Assembly: GCF_901709675.1 (NCBI RefSeq) | Contig: NC_051089.1 | Location: 1,367,476-1,431,475 of the forward strand | Length of the DNA: 64,000 nt | Source: Syngnathus acus | Lineage: Eukaryota > Chordata > Actinopteri > Syngnathiformes > Syngnathidae | Direction of reading: 5' to 3' | Part shown: positions 14,201 through 25,557 of the stretch, piece by piece | Layout: every line of letters starts with the position of its first letter | How positions within the stretch are numbered: position 1 is the stretch's first letter | Made by a program: the position numbers and the translations under genes | Notes under the pieces: generated by a model | Database searches by the model: none | The model's input: the letters and a program-made list of their open reading frames with translations, nothing else | What the model was told of the DNA's origin: nothing

Positions 14201-17200
14201 GAGGATGTGTCACATTACTCCAGTTTGCCGGCGTGCAGCGAGACAAGTGAGGGCGGCGGCCTTTCACTGCTTCCAGAACATATGGCGGCCAGCTCCACAC
14301 TTTGGAAGTTAACTTGCCTTTCCAGCTGCGCACCGCGCTGCCTTTCAAGGTCATTCTCGGCTCCGTCGTTCATCGTGTTCATGACGCCTTCTCTGTCAAG
14401 AGATTCCCTGCGGAGATTGGACTTTACGTTCTTGCGATGGTTCTTCCACCTTGTCAAGGCCTGAAACGGGCGAACAATGGAGATATGATCTCCAATTTTT
14501 CTCATGTCATGGAAAATCTGGACTCACATCTTGCCAGCGAACTTCACTGTCTCGGCTGGCGCTGTGGCTCCTCCATTTTTTGTCTTGATTCCATTTCCCT
14601 GCGGAGGTGTCCTGGCCCGCGCGAGCATTTTCTTGGGAAACCTTACGTGAAGTTTGCACCGTTGGGATGTCACTCAACGATTTGCTCCTAATGCACAAAA
14701 CACTGCAAGAGAAATCAATGTATTGATTGACAACACCATACTTGGCATATTTTGACAATTGACATGAATAACGGAAAAGAAAATTGACTCGACAAGGAAA
14801 AGCCCTCGGCGGACAACGGCCGGCTCATTTTGCCACGTGGTACCTGGTAAATGAAGTCGATACTTTGCCATTGTCCTTTTTTTGCTTCCTCCGCAGGACT
14901 GGAGGTGGCATCTCGCCTTTGGTTGACTGCTGAGCGGTCTCCATCTTGAATACTTGCTCAGCTTCCGCATCACTTCCACAGCCTTGGCAACACAAGAAGC
15001 CATTACAAGTCTTACATTATGAACCCACCATGACTGGGACGTGTGGAAACGCAGAAATAAAAAGCACCTTCGCTGTTTGCACGCGGAGCTCGAGAGTCGG
15101 CAGAGTCCAAGCTGTCCAAGGAAGCCTCCCTCGTATGGCCGATGGGCCCTCCCGGATGAACGCACTCTCGGTCTTTCACATTACCGCCGTCGTCGAGTGC
15201 CTGAGGTGAGGAGACAGCCTTAGAGATTTCCGTCAATTACATGAAACCAAAATTCGTGGATGGGACCTTGGACAAAGCCAATCCCAAGAGTCCTTCGAAG
15301 GCCTTGAAGTTGAGCTGGGCACCATTGTAGCAATCATCCAGGTAGGCCTTGCGACCCAACCAGTAGACTGTGATAAGAACCTGAAAAAGTCATGAGGAGA
15401 TATGAGTCACTTTATTATTCGATAGGATTCAAAGCTATGCTTCTTCTCACTCCTTTCTGAATGTCTTTTGTTTCTCTGTGTTCATTTTGCTTCCTCAATT
15501 TCATTTTGATTTTATGCAAGGACTTTATCGGGGAACAAAAAGGAAGCGCTGTATTGTTTGTATATTTGAATACTTAGAATAAAATTGTCAAAAAAAATAA
15601 TTGCTACTGCTACATGAAAGACATGTGACCTTTATTTAAAAAATAAATAAATAAAAATCACCTTGGTAACACGGCAAGAAGTAATTGCTCGTCTGGCATA
15701 TGTTATTCCTTTTTGACTTTCTCGTCAAAAAACAACAGAGAGATTTTGCCTTTGTCCCTGCTCATAAAGAGTGTAATGGTTTAAAATTACTTTTACGTAG
15801 TAGTCATAATTGGGGACGAATATGTTCAAGACCAACAATAGCAAAGAAAAACAGTTTGTCTCAGAGAATTCACTTGGCTGCGCTTTACCACTCGATTTTA
15901 GAAGGAAAATTAATGATTAAAAATAGACTTTTACAATCATTGCTCATTTAGTCGCAACGGGTTAAAACATCTTTACAATTACGTACGACATCATAGTGTG
16001 TGCATTGGAAGTGCATGAAAGAACACAGGATGAGAATGGACACAAATTGACCCCAATTGCCTAATAGAAGCAAAAAAAGCAAAAAGAAAAAGGCCTTTCA
16101 AAGAGACTGGGCACTAACAAAGAGCCTCATTAATGTGTGCATGAGGTCAAGCAGCGTGTGAATTCAAATGAGGCTTCTGATGCAACTATGCAGTTTCATC
16201 AGCTGAAAAACATGTCAAATAAAAACAGCGCCTGCGAGTCGCCATTCACGGATGCCTTGCAAAAAAAAAAAAAAAACAGGCTGGAATTAGGAAAACTCAG
16301 ATGGCATGGCCAATGCTGCAGATTGTAGATAAAATGTGGGGTTTACAAATCGGCACTAAATTCAGAGTACAATATAAAAGAGACGACGTACATTTTTGAG
16401 TCTTCGACCGCTTTCCTTTCGCCTACAAAAAAGAAGAAAATAAAGAAAAGATGAATCACAAATGTATGACTGCATCTCTGTACATGGTCACAATAAAAAA
16501 AATAGAAAAAGTATTAAAGCATCTCTGTATATGGTCACAATAGATAAAAGAAAAATGTAGGTCCTTCATTTTTTTTTTTATAAATCTTCACAAAATATGA
16601 ACACATTGAATAACTTTAGGAGCATTGTGTTAGTCTAATAGCAAAGTTGCCCAAGTCATATTTCAATGTTCTCGAAATACAAGTTTAAGCAAGTTCTGTG
16701 GTATTTTTTATTGATTTGGGAGCAGTAATTTAAAAAAAAAGAATTTAGCAACTCTGCTAGTAGGCGCACAAAAAGAAATATTGCAGGAGCCTGCATATTT
16801 TCCAAATACAAGATGAGACAAAACTGCTGACAAGTGCACCTGACGATTGCTCGACTTGACAAGTCCTGCAAGTCTCCCGGGTGGAACAGCTGTGACTCAT
16901 TCAGTCCCACTTTCCCGCAAGCTTTTAGAAACACATTTATGTTATCCTGCAGATCAAAAACCCAAACAGAGAGGAAAAAAAACAAGTCAAACATTGTAAC
17001 TTACATTACACGTCTCGTGCAACGCTGCTCGTGAGACATATTGCCTGTGGTTATGCGTGTACCATGTTTAATATGTATGGCTGGATTATCCGCAGCATAT
17101 ATTCCCCATCATCATGAACATCTCAACCACATCGACTTTGGGCCTGACTATTTATCAGCCCCAGTCGGAGGGCGGCGATTGATTTTTTTGTCCTCTCGGC

Positions 17201-18579
17201 TCGCTTTGGGCAGTTCTACAAATTTGAATTGAGCTTTGCACACAGCCTGGAGCCAAAATAAGAATTGAAAATCCAGCTTGCTAAAAACAACTTAATGGAT
17301 TCAGAGGGTGGGTCATCACCCCGACAAGCAATACCAGAACAATTTAGCCAATTTCTCTTCAGGCTTTTGGATGGGCAACCAAAACAAATGTCACAACTCC
17401 CTGGTGAGTAGCTGCCATCCAATTATGATCAAGTCAAATACTGGGAGCAAAAAGGTTGAATTGAAAAAATGATAGTACTTAACGCTTACCAAGCCAGCAA
17501 TGGGAGTAGCTTGTCGGTTCAGTTTCTTGATGATTCCAGGTTTTAATTGATTGATCAGGCTACGAGGAAGAAACAAAATAGCCGTTACTTAGTACTCAGA
17601 GTAGTTGCATCAATGGAAGAACATGACTCACTCGCAAAGCAGGACTCCATTCTCAAGAGCTGCACGGAAGTCACTGCAACCAAACCCTTTGCCGGTTACC
17701 TCCTAAAATACAAATGGAAAACTTGATGATCCGAACATAAAGTTGGCTCATTGGCAGGCAGTTTGGTTGACACTAGCAAATAGCCTAACCCTAAAATTGT
17801 TATATTAAAATAAATTTAAAAATATTTAAAAAATACAATACATAAATAAATTAAATGTGGATGGATGGACATCAAATAAATAAATACTTTCTCTGCAGCA
17901 AAAAAAAAAAAGGGGGGGGGGCAGAGGCTCATATTTTGAGTCCAAACAATCTCCACCCACAATTTAACATACAAAACACCATTAGCAAATTCTTGATGAG
18001 GTTTGGCACAGGGCCTGTTTCAAACAACATTCACCAACTAATTAAAAATCAATAGGCCTGGTTTCCTCCTCCAGCCTGCTACATGCAAGATTGGGTGGGC
18101 TGCCCGCCAACCAGCGCTGTGCACATTCTCATGATGATCCACTCGGACAACTGACACCCTATTTAGAGTTAGTCAACATTCATAGTTGGCCCATTTGAAT
18201 GGATTGGTTATAGTTTAAGCCTGGCCAAATGTGCAATACTTGGATAGCAGTCAGCTGAAACAAAGTGCATTGAAACCAAATGCACAGCAAATCTTCCTCT
18301 TAAACAATTCAGTGAGCAATACACAATTATCAACAATTAAAAACATTTCAAAATGGCAGCAAGGAACGTTAATAATGACTTCAACTGCTTTCTTCATTCT
18401 AATGGAACCTGTCAACATAAGCACACTTATTGAGTCTTCATTTCAAATGAATGCATTTGTGACATCTTGTGGTTTGTCCAAAGAAAAGAAATGAAGATGA
18501 TGTCACCCACCTCAATCCAACGCTGAGCCTCATTGAAGGCATCCGCGCAGCTGAAAGTGCTTTGCTGCCGCCACTCCAT
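6552..18579 (-). CDS. lmo7: LIM domain only protein 7, complete spliced coding sequence (25 exons)
   Basis: LMO7 is a scaffold binding afadin/alpha-actinin at adherens junctions and shuttling to the nucleus. Coding exons in transcript order: 18579-18511, 17702-17632, 17559-17490, 16946-16840, 16422-16392, 15380-15267, 15200-15068, 14982-14844, 14687-14528, 14460-14318, 14151-13986, 13902-13384, 12789-12541, 12073-11965, 11451-11290, 9920-9895, 9829-9722, 9648-9577, 9272-9127, 8848-8796, 8721-8550, 8482-8309, 8243-8135, 6862-6760, 6574-6552. They sum to 3228 nt with phase matching at each junction. Order: CH, linker, PDZ, coiled coil, LIM. The CH motif KVGLNESQLFHPGDLQDLS and the presence of a PDZ region favour LMO7 over LIMCH1; the kctd12 neighbour agrees. 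At 1075 residues it is much shorter than human LMO7 (about 1680), chiefly in the segment between the CH and PDZ domains. Least certain: first exon, last exon, exon 6 donor (GTCCCA) and possible extra exons in 9921-11289. Confidence 0.92.
6863..8134 (-). other. lmo7 intron between the two LIM exons
   Basis: 1.27 kb, splitting the LIM domain between its two zinc modules. It holds a short (ATC)n run near 7009-7025 and an AT-rich tract at about 7810-7910. Nothing else is recognised. Confidence 0.6.
8309..9272 (-). CDS. lmo7: lmo7 exons 19-22: pre-LIM region
   Basis: Exons 9272-9127, 8848-8796, 8721-8550 and 8482-8309, all in phase. Exon 21 carries the most conserved pre-LIM motif, EEMKKRTQLLTDNSWIRQRT, matching human EMRKRTPLHNDNSWIRQRS, and exon 22 begins YESLDTLGSARS (human GESLDNLDSPRS). 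Exon 20 contains AKSLSTPALAESYKQPK. The intron at 8483-8549 is only 67 bases. Exon 19 is the least conserved; it is supported by clean splice sites and phase. Confidence 0.88.
9577..9920 (-). CDS. lmo7: lmo7 exons 16-18: microexon and coiled-coil segment
   Basis: Exon 16 is a 26-nt microexon (9920-9895) with a strong GTAAGT donor; it reads GSESAISD and matches human GSSDSVVPD. Exon 17 (9829-9722) includes WSWDHEGDHRRQQKWQEEQE, the counterpart of human WVWDQEEERKRQERWQKEQD. Exon 18 (9648-9577) includes YERDRRRLQAEWQKAKED. This is the highly charged coiled-coil typical just after the PDZ of LMO7 and also found in LIMCH1. Confidence 0.9.
9921..11289 (-). other. lmo7 intron after the PDZ exons, possible undetected exons
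   Basis: 1.37 kb between exons 15 and 16, which splice in phase. In human LMO7 this place holds extra coding sequence. Here I see an AT-rich tract (about 10348-10445), an unexplained 68-codon open frame (10113-10319) that does not match the required phase, and no clear homologue of the human segment. Confidence 0.5.
11290..12073 (-). CDS. lmo7: lmo7 exons 14-15: strongly diverged PDZ domain
   Basis: Residues about 658-747. Exon 14 (12073-11965) includes DLSLVPIPNSGPDCVFQP and ends phase 1; exon 15 (11451-11290) opens GGPADFCRLCADDAIPT and ends DSRRYEKK. Together they align end to end with the LMO7 PDZ domain, whose landmarks are DMRISI, GFTIKW, AGSPAEF, VDDEI and VRRYGK. Here the carboxylate-binding loop (GFTI in human) reads VFQP, while AGGPADF, DDAI and RRY persist. 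The PDZ fold signature is therefore recognisable but the peptide-binding groove is probably altered. Phase match and position between linker and coiled coil support both exons. Exon 14 is the least family-like part of the gene model. Confidence 0.7.
12541..15200 (-). CDS. lmo7: lmo7 exons 7-13: linker with short LMO7 motifs
   Basis: Residues about 155-657, mostly predicted disordered, Ser-rich and charged. Family landmarks seen in order: EASLDSLDSADSR (the SFESLDSLGSR motif), PPPVLRRKQKKD, RSKSLSDIPT, WQD followed by ALTRWKNHRKNVKSNL (the DLAKWKDRRKSY region), then SASLPRAFKR and SSVITARPFGTKQSRIPK in the 519-nt exon 12, which aligns with human SASLPRSYRK and TSVVTPRPFGSQ. Between exons 10 and 11 the only phase-compatible splice uses a GC donor. 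Several segments present in human LMO7 between the CH and PDZ domains are not found, so this version is shortened. Confidence 0.85.
13141..13306. mobile_element. TA-flanked MITE with 25-bp terminal inverted repeats (copy 1)
   Basis: 166 bp inside the lmo7 intron between exons 12 and 13. Both ends carry the same inverted repeat, starting CCGTAATTTTCGGACTATAA, and the element is bounded by TA dinucleotides (13139-13140 and 13307-13308). Internal copies of GCGACTTATACT occur near both ends. No coding capacity. A near-identical copy is at 45831-45998. The TA target suggests a Tc1/mariner-like or related transposase, which is inference. Confidence 0.85.
15267..18579 (-). CDS. lmo7: lmo7 exons 1-6: calponin-homology (CH) domain
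   Basis: These exons encode residues 1-154. The chosen ATG (18579) begins MEWRQQSTFSCADAFNEAQR, and AQRWIE matches the start of the CH domain in LMO7/LIMCH1. Following segments are VTGKGFGCSDFRAALENG, LINQLKPGIIKKLNRQATPI, DNINVFLKACGKVGLNESQ and VLITVYWLGRKAYLDDCYNG. A single type-3-like CH domain usually mediates signalling or weak actin association. Exon 5 is only 31 nt, and its residues GRRLKN match the family's DRRVKN. The exon 6 donor is unusual (AAG then GTCCCA). The 66-base intron must be removed because it has an in-frame stop. Confidence 0.92.
15381..16391 (-). other. lmo7 intron between exons 5 and 6
   Basis: 1.0 kb, AT-rich, with poly-A runs (for example 16261-16277). No gene recognised inside. 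Confidence 0.6.
16472..16545. repeat. Short 47-bp tandem duplication in lmo7 intron
   Basis: The segment GCATCTCTGTAC/TATGGTCA occurs at 16472 and again at 16519, with A-rich filler between. Lies between exons 4/5 splice sites (intron 16423-16839). Confidence 0.6.
17703..18510 (-). other. lmo7 intron 1
   Basis: 808 bases between the initiator exon and exon 2. Contains AT-rich sequence and an A/G homopolymer run (17899-17920). No other feature recognised. Confidence 0.55.
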
Positions 18580-21500
18580 TTGCGTCGACGCGCAAACCAA
18601 ATTACGCACACACAAGATGGAACAAAATGATGGAATGGAAGATGCGTCAAAGTTTGTGCAAATGAGGATGAAGTGCTCGCCTTCCCTGTTGATTGGCGTC
18701 CAGTTGGCCGAGGAAGTGCTCTCGTGACCTCCAGCCAAGCCCGGGTCTCAAAAATAACGTTTGGAGGTTGGGTCACCGCCCACTCGGAAACCACGAAAAA
18801 AGTTTGCAAAGTGAAGTGGGCCAGATTCCCCTGGCGGCCTCACGGGGTATGACGCCATCGTTATCTCCAATTAATGGAACCAATGGTTCAGAAACTTTTT
18901 TTTTTTCCCAAAGGCTGCACCTGATCAAAAAATGCTGAAACACTATCATGACATAAGATTGTATTTTTTGTGTGTGTATTTTTTTTTTATTGTGTTTATA
19001 TTATTTTATATTATTTATTATTTTATTTATTGTGTTCAATAAAATCCCCGTTATTATAGAAGCTAGTATTATATTTAGGGATCTTATAAAGGAGAATTTA
19101 TTTCCCTATTTACAATACGTATAGTATTGTTTTATGATTGATTCATCTCAAAATAAAAACCTTGACAACTTATCTTGAAATTAAAACGCCCAAACAATTT
19201 CCATAGATTTAATGTCGACAAAGTGGCACGTTTTATTTGTTCGTCCAGCTCCTTTACAATTTGACTTTTATTTTGAAGGGGAGGAACGTGATGGATGTCA
19301 AGAAGAGGAATGCAGCAAAAAGGAAATACATTTCATTCATCTACTGCATTATACCTGACTCCCAGTAGATGCTGCTGTAACTCTGCATGAATGATGGTGA
19401 TGAATATAAAGTTTTACTGTATTGTACTTACTGTACAGCAAGAAAATTGGAGCCGGCTCAAATGGACAATGATGACAGCCCGGTTGCGCTATGAAGCGCA
19501 GATGCGGGGAAGTTGTATTCCATATTTTCCATTTGCCCAGTCCCGCGGGCCTTGTGAGCAGGAGGAGAGTGAGAAGAGAAGAGAAGAGAGGAGGGAGAGC
19601 ATCCAGCCAGCAGTGCTCCCTTTTCAATGACATCCTCCGACTGTCATCATTATCAACAGCTACTCTCCATCAAAACAACACAACAATGCAACATGTTTGT
19701 TTCGAGTACCATACAGTGTCGATAAAGCGCCATATATACGTGCAGGCTATTTACCATTTATCATTTACGTCCCTTTTCAGATGTGGAATACAATAGAATC
19801 CTTTTCATTTGTCATGTTCACACGCAAGAAAATGCCAACCATCACAACAAACAGAACAAACTCTTGTATTGCATTGAATTGTATCCTATTGTGAACATAA
19901 CATTCAACATAAAGTTCAAGATTAGAATTTCTTTCTTGAAGGAACATTACAAATTGTGTGGAACAGCTTGAAATAAAAGTTGAAAATTAAGGTCTAATTT
20001 CCCCCCCAATGGATCCCTTTATGCTATGAAACAGACAATAAATAAATAAATAAAAATTTACCAAGTTGAGTCATTTTAAAAAAATCTATGTTTGCACTTC
20101 TATATGTACATTCGGACTTGATGAATAATCTGAACTGTGTGCATGCAGGATTGAATGCGATATTTTACACCAGGACTGGATGTGAGCAAAGTAATCTAAT
20201 ACTTAGTGCAGAGGCTGCATTAGCAAATCATTCGGGTCACGCTACTCACATTTGAGCTCATTAGCTGCAGACTTGACCTCCACTCATCCATTGGCCAAGA
20301 GCGTGAACATTGAGACGCTCGGCCCAATTTGTCCTTGAGCGTTATAATGAGACTTCAGTATATGGAGACAGGATGTATAATCCGTGAGGGTGTGAATTTA
20401 AAAGCAACGTTTGATATTTAAATGAAGATATCACCATGGCACTTTGTTGCTTCTTGATTTGTTATGCACATTTTCTGGCAGTTCCAAAAAAAAAGTGCAG
20501 CTTCATGAGGGCATTCTACTTATTATGAAATGAAAAGTGAAGCATCCTACATGGCCTGTTAATATCTTTAGAGCAGAGGTGGATTCATTTTTATCACCAT
20601 TTAGCCTTGGTGGGTGGCTGCTCTCAGATAAGTAGGAGCATCCAGCTCTGTTGGGAGAAAATATCGGATTTATACAAGAAAAGAAGAAAAAAAGCACAGC
20701 AGAGGTTTGATACAGTCTTGTGAAGCGACGACAAAAATGGGGGAAATGTGTTCATCTCTGTTATTTACTGGAGTTGCCTTCAGCACTTCTTAGTTTTGTG
20801 AATGTTGTTGGAGAGCTCCAGTTCACGTGGTTGGTGCGGGGGAAGCAGAGAGCAAACGTTATACATTTCCTGCGGCTCTGGGCATCAATAAGCAAATGTG
20901 TAGAAAGACACAAGTTTCCTGAAAGTGCCTTGAAAGTAGCCATTATGTGTTTCAAGTGAAGTTGATTTGGTGCATCCATTGCAAAGTAAGCAACTCCTGC
21001 AAACGCTTTGCTAACTGAAGTTTTGCTAACATCAGCCTTCAGTGCACTACCTGAATATTGACCACATAGCATCTTATTACTTAACTCTGACTCTTAATGG
21101 TTTCATTCACTTTTGACTTATAAATAAATTGAAGATAAACATTTTATATGCAGTTGAAACGTGTATCTCTAAAAAAATCTGGCTAATATATTTTTGTACG
21201 TGAAGGACTAGATTTTCTTGGAATGAATAAGTGTTTTGTTATTTTCCAGACAGATTAGTCTGTCTAGGCTTGAGAGCAATTTGATGAGCATTAGTTGAAC
21301 TTTAATTGCCTATTCGTTCATTTCGGTCAATAGAAAAAAAAAATTGTCCAAATGGTTCAGCAGTGTAGTTCAATATATTAAAAACACAAAAAGAAAAAGC
21401 TGTGGTGTCAGAAGCGACTGTAGAGGAAGGAGAAGGTTGGTTTGGAATCAATAATCTGCCATCAACCTGATTGATTATGATGCTGTGTGTATTACTTAGT

Positions 21501-21770
21501 GGTGCATCTGGAATCGATACGTTCGCACACATAACATGAGGAGCCTTGGTACATTTTCTTAAGGCGTCACCAAGAGGCGGTTAGAAGTACAGAATGGCTC
21601 AAATTATATCTTGGATAAAAAATTCAATATTGTGTCTGAACAGTATGTTCTTGCTTAATTGTAATCATGAGGCAATGCCACGGAAAATGTTTTGCTGTGA
21701 AGCGCTTGTGGCTTACAGACTTATTAAATCATCTTGGAGACACTTTTATGTAATGGGTAAGCGGTTCAGA
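18580..21770. other. Intergenic region upstream of lmo7
   Basis: The 5' leader and promoter of lmo7 should begin here on the minus strand, but no TATA or clear start site stands out. The rest is AT-rich (about 18960-19060) with a purine-rich GAGAA tract near 19565-19600. No gene recognised. Confidence 0.5.
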
Positions 21771-21976
21771 GGATGGATGGATGGATGGATGGATGGATGG
21801 ATGGATGGATGGATGGATGGATGGATGGATGGGGTTGGGTGGATGGATGGATGGATGGATGGATGGATGGATGGATGGATGGATGGGGTTGGGTGGATGG
21901 ATGGATGGATGGATGGATGGATAGACAGATGGATCAGGTTGGATGGATGGATGGACGGACAGACAAACGGACGGAT
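21771..21976. repeat. (GGAT)n microsatellite with higher-order unit
   Basis: About 205 bases of GGAT repeats. The interruption GGGGTTGGGT occurs at 21831 and 21885, 54 bases apart, so the array grew partly by duplicating a longer unit. The 3' end decays into GGAC/GACA variants. Open frames through it are artefacts. Confidence 0.95.
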
Positions 21977-23523
21977 TGTCTTATTCTACAACTGGTTTAT
22001 AAGGTAGTGAAGCGAATAAAACAAAATGTCCCACTTTTTTTTATCTTATTTGTCCTTGATGAATGATGGCAATGTCATACACAGGAAGGATCTCATCCCA
22101 TGATCTGATCTTTGTCTTTGTGGTTGTTGGCTCCTTCTTCCGAGCTCAGAGTGTGCACCTCATTAAAAGAAGCATGATTAATAGATCAGAGAAAATGTGC
22201 AGTCCCAAGGAAGACTGGTGTATGTAATGGGGATGTTTATATATGTCATCCCCATTAAGAAAAATGAATAGAGTTAATCACTCGGTAATTTCCAGAAAGC
22301 CTGAGGCACGGTGCATCGCTTAAGGTTGCCAAGGTAAATGTAAATAGCTCAGACTACTTCCAAAAGATAACTCTAATCGGTACAACCTTATTATTCAGGG
22401 AATCTGACAAAATCTCAATTCACGTTTTTGTTTAAAATTATCAGTTGAAACTAAAACCATGACAGCATCTTTCGCTTCAAATGAAACATGTCGCGACTAA
22501 TTAACGGTCCCCATTGCCCTCGAATATAAAAGCGGTTGAAGTCATGACATGATAACAAAACGGTGTTATCCTGACTTTCAAAAAGATGACTGCCAAACTC
22601 AGTGGCACTTCATCACTCGCATTTGTCGTACTTCTGATGGCCGCTGAGTCGGACCAAAGGGCAGCCATTGATGTATTCATCATTGTCACTTGCTCAGCGC
22701 ACAAAACAGCACTAATGACTGATTATTCCTCTGAGTTCTCATACACTCTCATGCAAGAAATACACACAAATGTTTCCTAAATGTGGCTCTCCATCATGGC
22801 TGTCAGCGAGCAGGTCCCGAGGTTCTGATGTTGGCTTTGCATCCACCCCGTGAGCCCAACAGTGTCTGGCCAAATGCCACCGTCAACCTCCACACATTTT
22901 CAGAGTAACTACACTGATTGAAAAGTTGAAAAAAAATAAAATAAATCAAAATAAAAAAAACGTTCAAATGGGCTCAATGACACATATCTTCGAAAAACAA
23001 AAGCAAAGCCTTCAAATTGGCTCTATAAGTCTTTGGTGCATGATATAATTATCCACATCAATTCTAATTCTATTTTCCGGGATAAGAAATAATCATCCAA
23101 GAAGGGACAGACAAGCTCCTCTCGGCGTAATCTCCAGCAGGGCTCTGCAAACGTCACTCTCCGAATTGACCTTCTCAAAGAAATCAACCTTTGTCAAACA
23201 AATGCAATTAAAGATGACACTTTTAATCCTCATGAAGGATAACAGCAATTTCCCCAAACTGCCTTTGTCCAATCTCTGTGTACTCACTAACATGTCAAAC
23301 AAACGGATTGTCAACATTAAGATGAGCTCACGCTTCAAATGAGCTGTATTGACTTTGTATTTCCATCATGTAAGACATCGGAAGAACATGCCAAGTATGA
23401 TGTCATGATAATCATTCAAGATAATTGTGAACATTTTGATTCCCTCTTCCAGCCAGTCAGATTATTGAATGTCTCCAAAGATGATCCCGATCCAATTAAC
23501 ATGTGGTGTGGGTTGTGTTATGG
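21977..23523. other. Intergenic, no feature recognised
   Basis: AT-rich single-copy-looking sequence between a microsatellite and an hAT-like fragment. Only chance open frames are seen. Confidence 0.5.
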
Positions 23524-23682
23524 CATAGGTGTCAAACTCAAGGCCGGGGGCCAGATACGGCCCGCCAAGACAAATTTTGCGTCGACAAGACAAATTTCGC
23601 GTCGACTTTGTGTCATTGCTAAAATTACAAATTGTCTTCACTTCACTATAACTACGATACAAAAATTTGTTTGACACCCATG
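23524..23682. mobile_element. hAT-like non-autonomous element fragment
   Basis: Starts CATAGGTGTCAAACTCA and ends TTTGACACCCATG, the inverted termini shared with the complete copy at 26683-27010. The GGCCGGGGGCCAGATACGGC block lies at the left, so this copy is inverted relative to the other three. It contains a short tandem duplication of GACAAATTT.GCGTCGAC (near 23569-23605). No clear target duplication. Confidence 0.75.
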
Positions 23683-25416
23683 CTGCCCCTCACCGGTCAG
23701 TCCAGGTACTACACCTTCTTGACAAAACCCTTGAAGCGCTCCAAAGATGACTTGCAAAACCTGTCTGCTGTTCATAAATGTTCACCGACTCCAAGCTATC
23801 ACAGCCACGAATAACCTCAACATACTCCTCCACTAAAGCACCTTAAGTCTCTTCTCTCCCACACATTTTCCTGAGCAAAAAGACAAGAAAAGGCCACGCA
23901 AGTAGTACTTTGCAACCTTCCAGCCCCTTTTAGCAGAAGCAATTTTGACACACTCCAAAGGAAAACAACATATATCTTTACTTTTCAAGTGCAAAAACTT
24001 CTGCCGAGAAAAGTGATTGTACAATATAGACTTTTTCAACCAGAGCTAATATTTGCATTCCACAGTTTTAGTCCATCAGAAAATTATACAAGCCAAGGGC
24101 CAGGAGTGGTTTGTCTGCTCTCTGGTGGTTGGACAGCTTCAAGCGTCAACCTGAAATTTGCAGACGGTTCTGTTCTGCTCCTTCATTTCCTGGAGGCACA
24201 ACATCGCTAGCCTCAGAATTGCTCTTGACCCACACAAAGTTAGACCTGCTGAAAAGTGGGTCATAAAGTTTGCACCGTGTCAGGAGTCAGGAGATGCATA
24301 AATGCTAATATGCAGATGAGCCAAAAATTAGACGGGAAAAGTCTTCAAATCCACAGTCCGTTAGGATGCAATAGTGAAGAAAGATATACGTATTTTGGGG
24401 GGAATCTTAAGCTGCCTGACTCACTCGTGTTGCTTTCAAAAGAGTAGAAAAGCTGCCAAATGAAAAAAGATAAGGGGTGCTAGCAAAGGGTGATGGTTTA
24501 TAAATCCAGGCCAGATGGTGTTTTTTAATAGTGTGTGTGTGTCTTAAGTAATTGTGAAGCTTTTTTTTTTTTAAATATCAACAGATCCACAAATTTGAGC
24601 ATCAAAGTCGAATACATGGCGGCAGTACGGAAAAGTCGTGTTTGTGTTGAGAAGTTTGTGTTGGCGAAGATGGGCATTGTCTTGACCTCCAGTCGGAAGG
24701 TGATTGTAACTGTAAATAGAATAAGGAGGTCCTGCCATCTATTATCATGCAGTCGATTGGCTGCTTGCAAGCATGAAATTGCTCCCCCACATGGGTGGCT
24801 TGCTAATATTAAACAGGCAGGAACTCGGATCAAAGTCAATTAGAACGCAACGCATTTTTCATTTCCTGAATGAGACTTGTACTTGGATGATTTACCATTT
24901 TTTATTTGAATTTCTATTTCCTAATTATAACATGTACACGCGCTATACAGGTGGCAATTTCATCCAAAAATTACATTATAAAAACATATGATATATATAT
25001 ATATTTACTTTAATATTACATATTTACATTTTATATATACATTTCAGATGTCAAAATGTTTTTTTATGAAACACGCGCTGTGCTGAATGAGTAAAATCCA
25101 TCGTGGTTGGATGCACGTTATGGACTGACGGCTGCGGGATTGAGTCGAGAATCATATCACGCGATCCGCTCTTGAGACTCTATTAATTAATAACAGCTTT
25201 GCCAGGGAGGCCCTCATCCACTTACACTCTCCGCGGTGTCCTGAAAGAAATCGATTTGTGTCTCTCCCCTTGCCGATGTGTCTGGCGGACATCTTTTAGC
25301 ATCCTCCAACCTGCACATCTCCAGCAGTGTGGCTGTCACTATAACATGCAATATGCTGTCACTAACCCCTCCAGATTGGCTTTATGATAAAAGCATTTTT
25401 TTTTTATCTTGTATCA
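23683..25416. other. Intergenic, no feature recognised
   Basis: AT-rich sequence with a short TA run near 24990-25005. No supported gene. Confidence 0.5.
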
Positions 25417-25557
25417 AAAGTATCTTTCAAATGTTTTATTTATTTCCTCAGGTCACTCGGCATACTCGACAATGACAAATTACACCTGTCACTATTTCCC
25501 ACGTAATTTTTTTTGAGGTTCCCACAATTTTGGGAGTCACCTTCGGATTAGGATTTA

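Noticed and set aside
21594-22066. Open frames rich in MDGW
   Set aside because: Translation of the (GGAT)n array.
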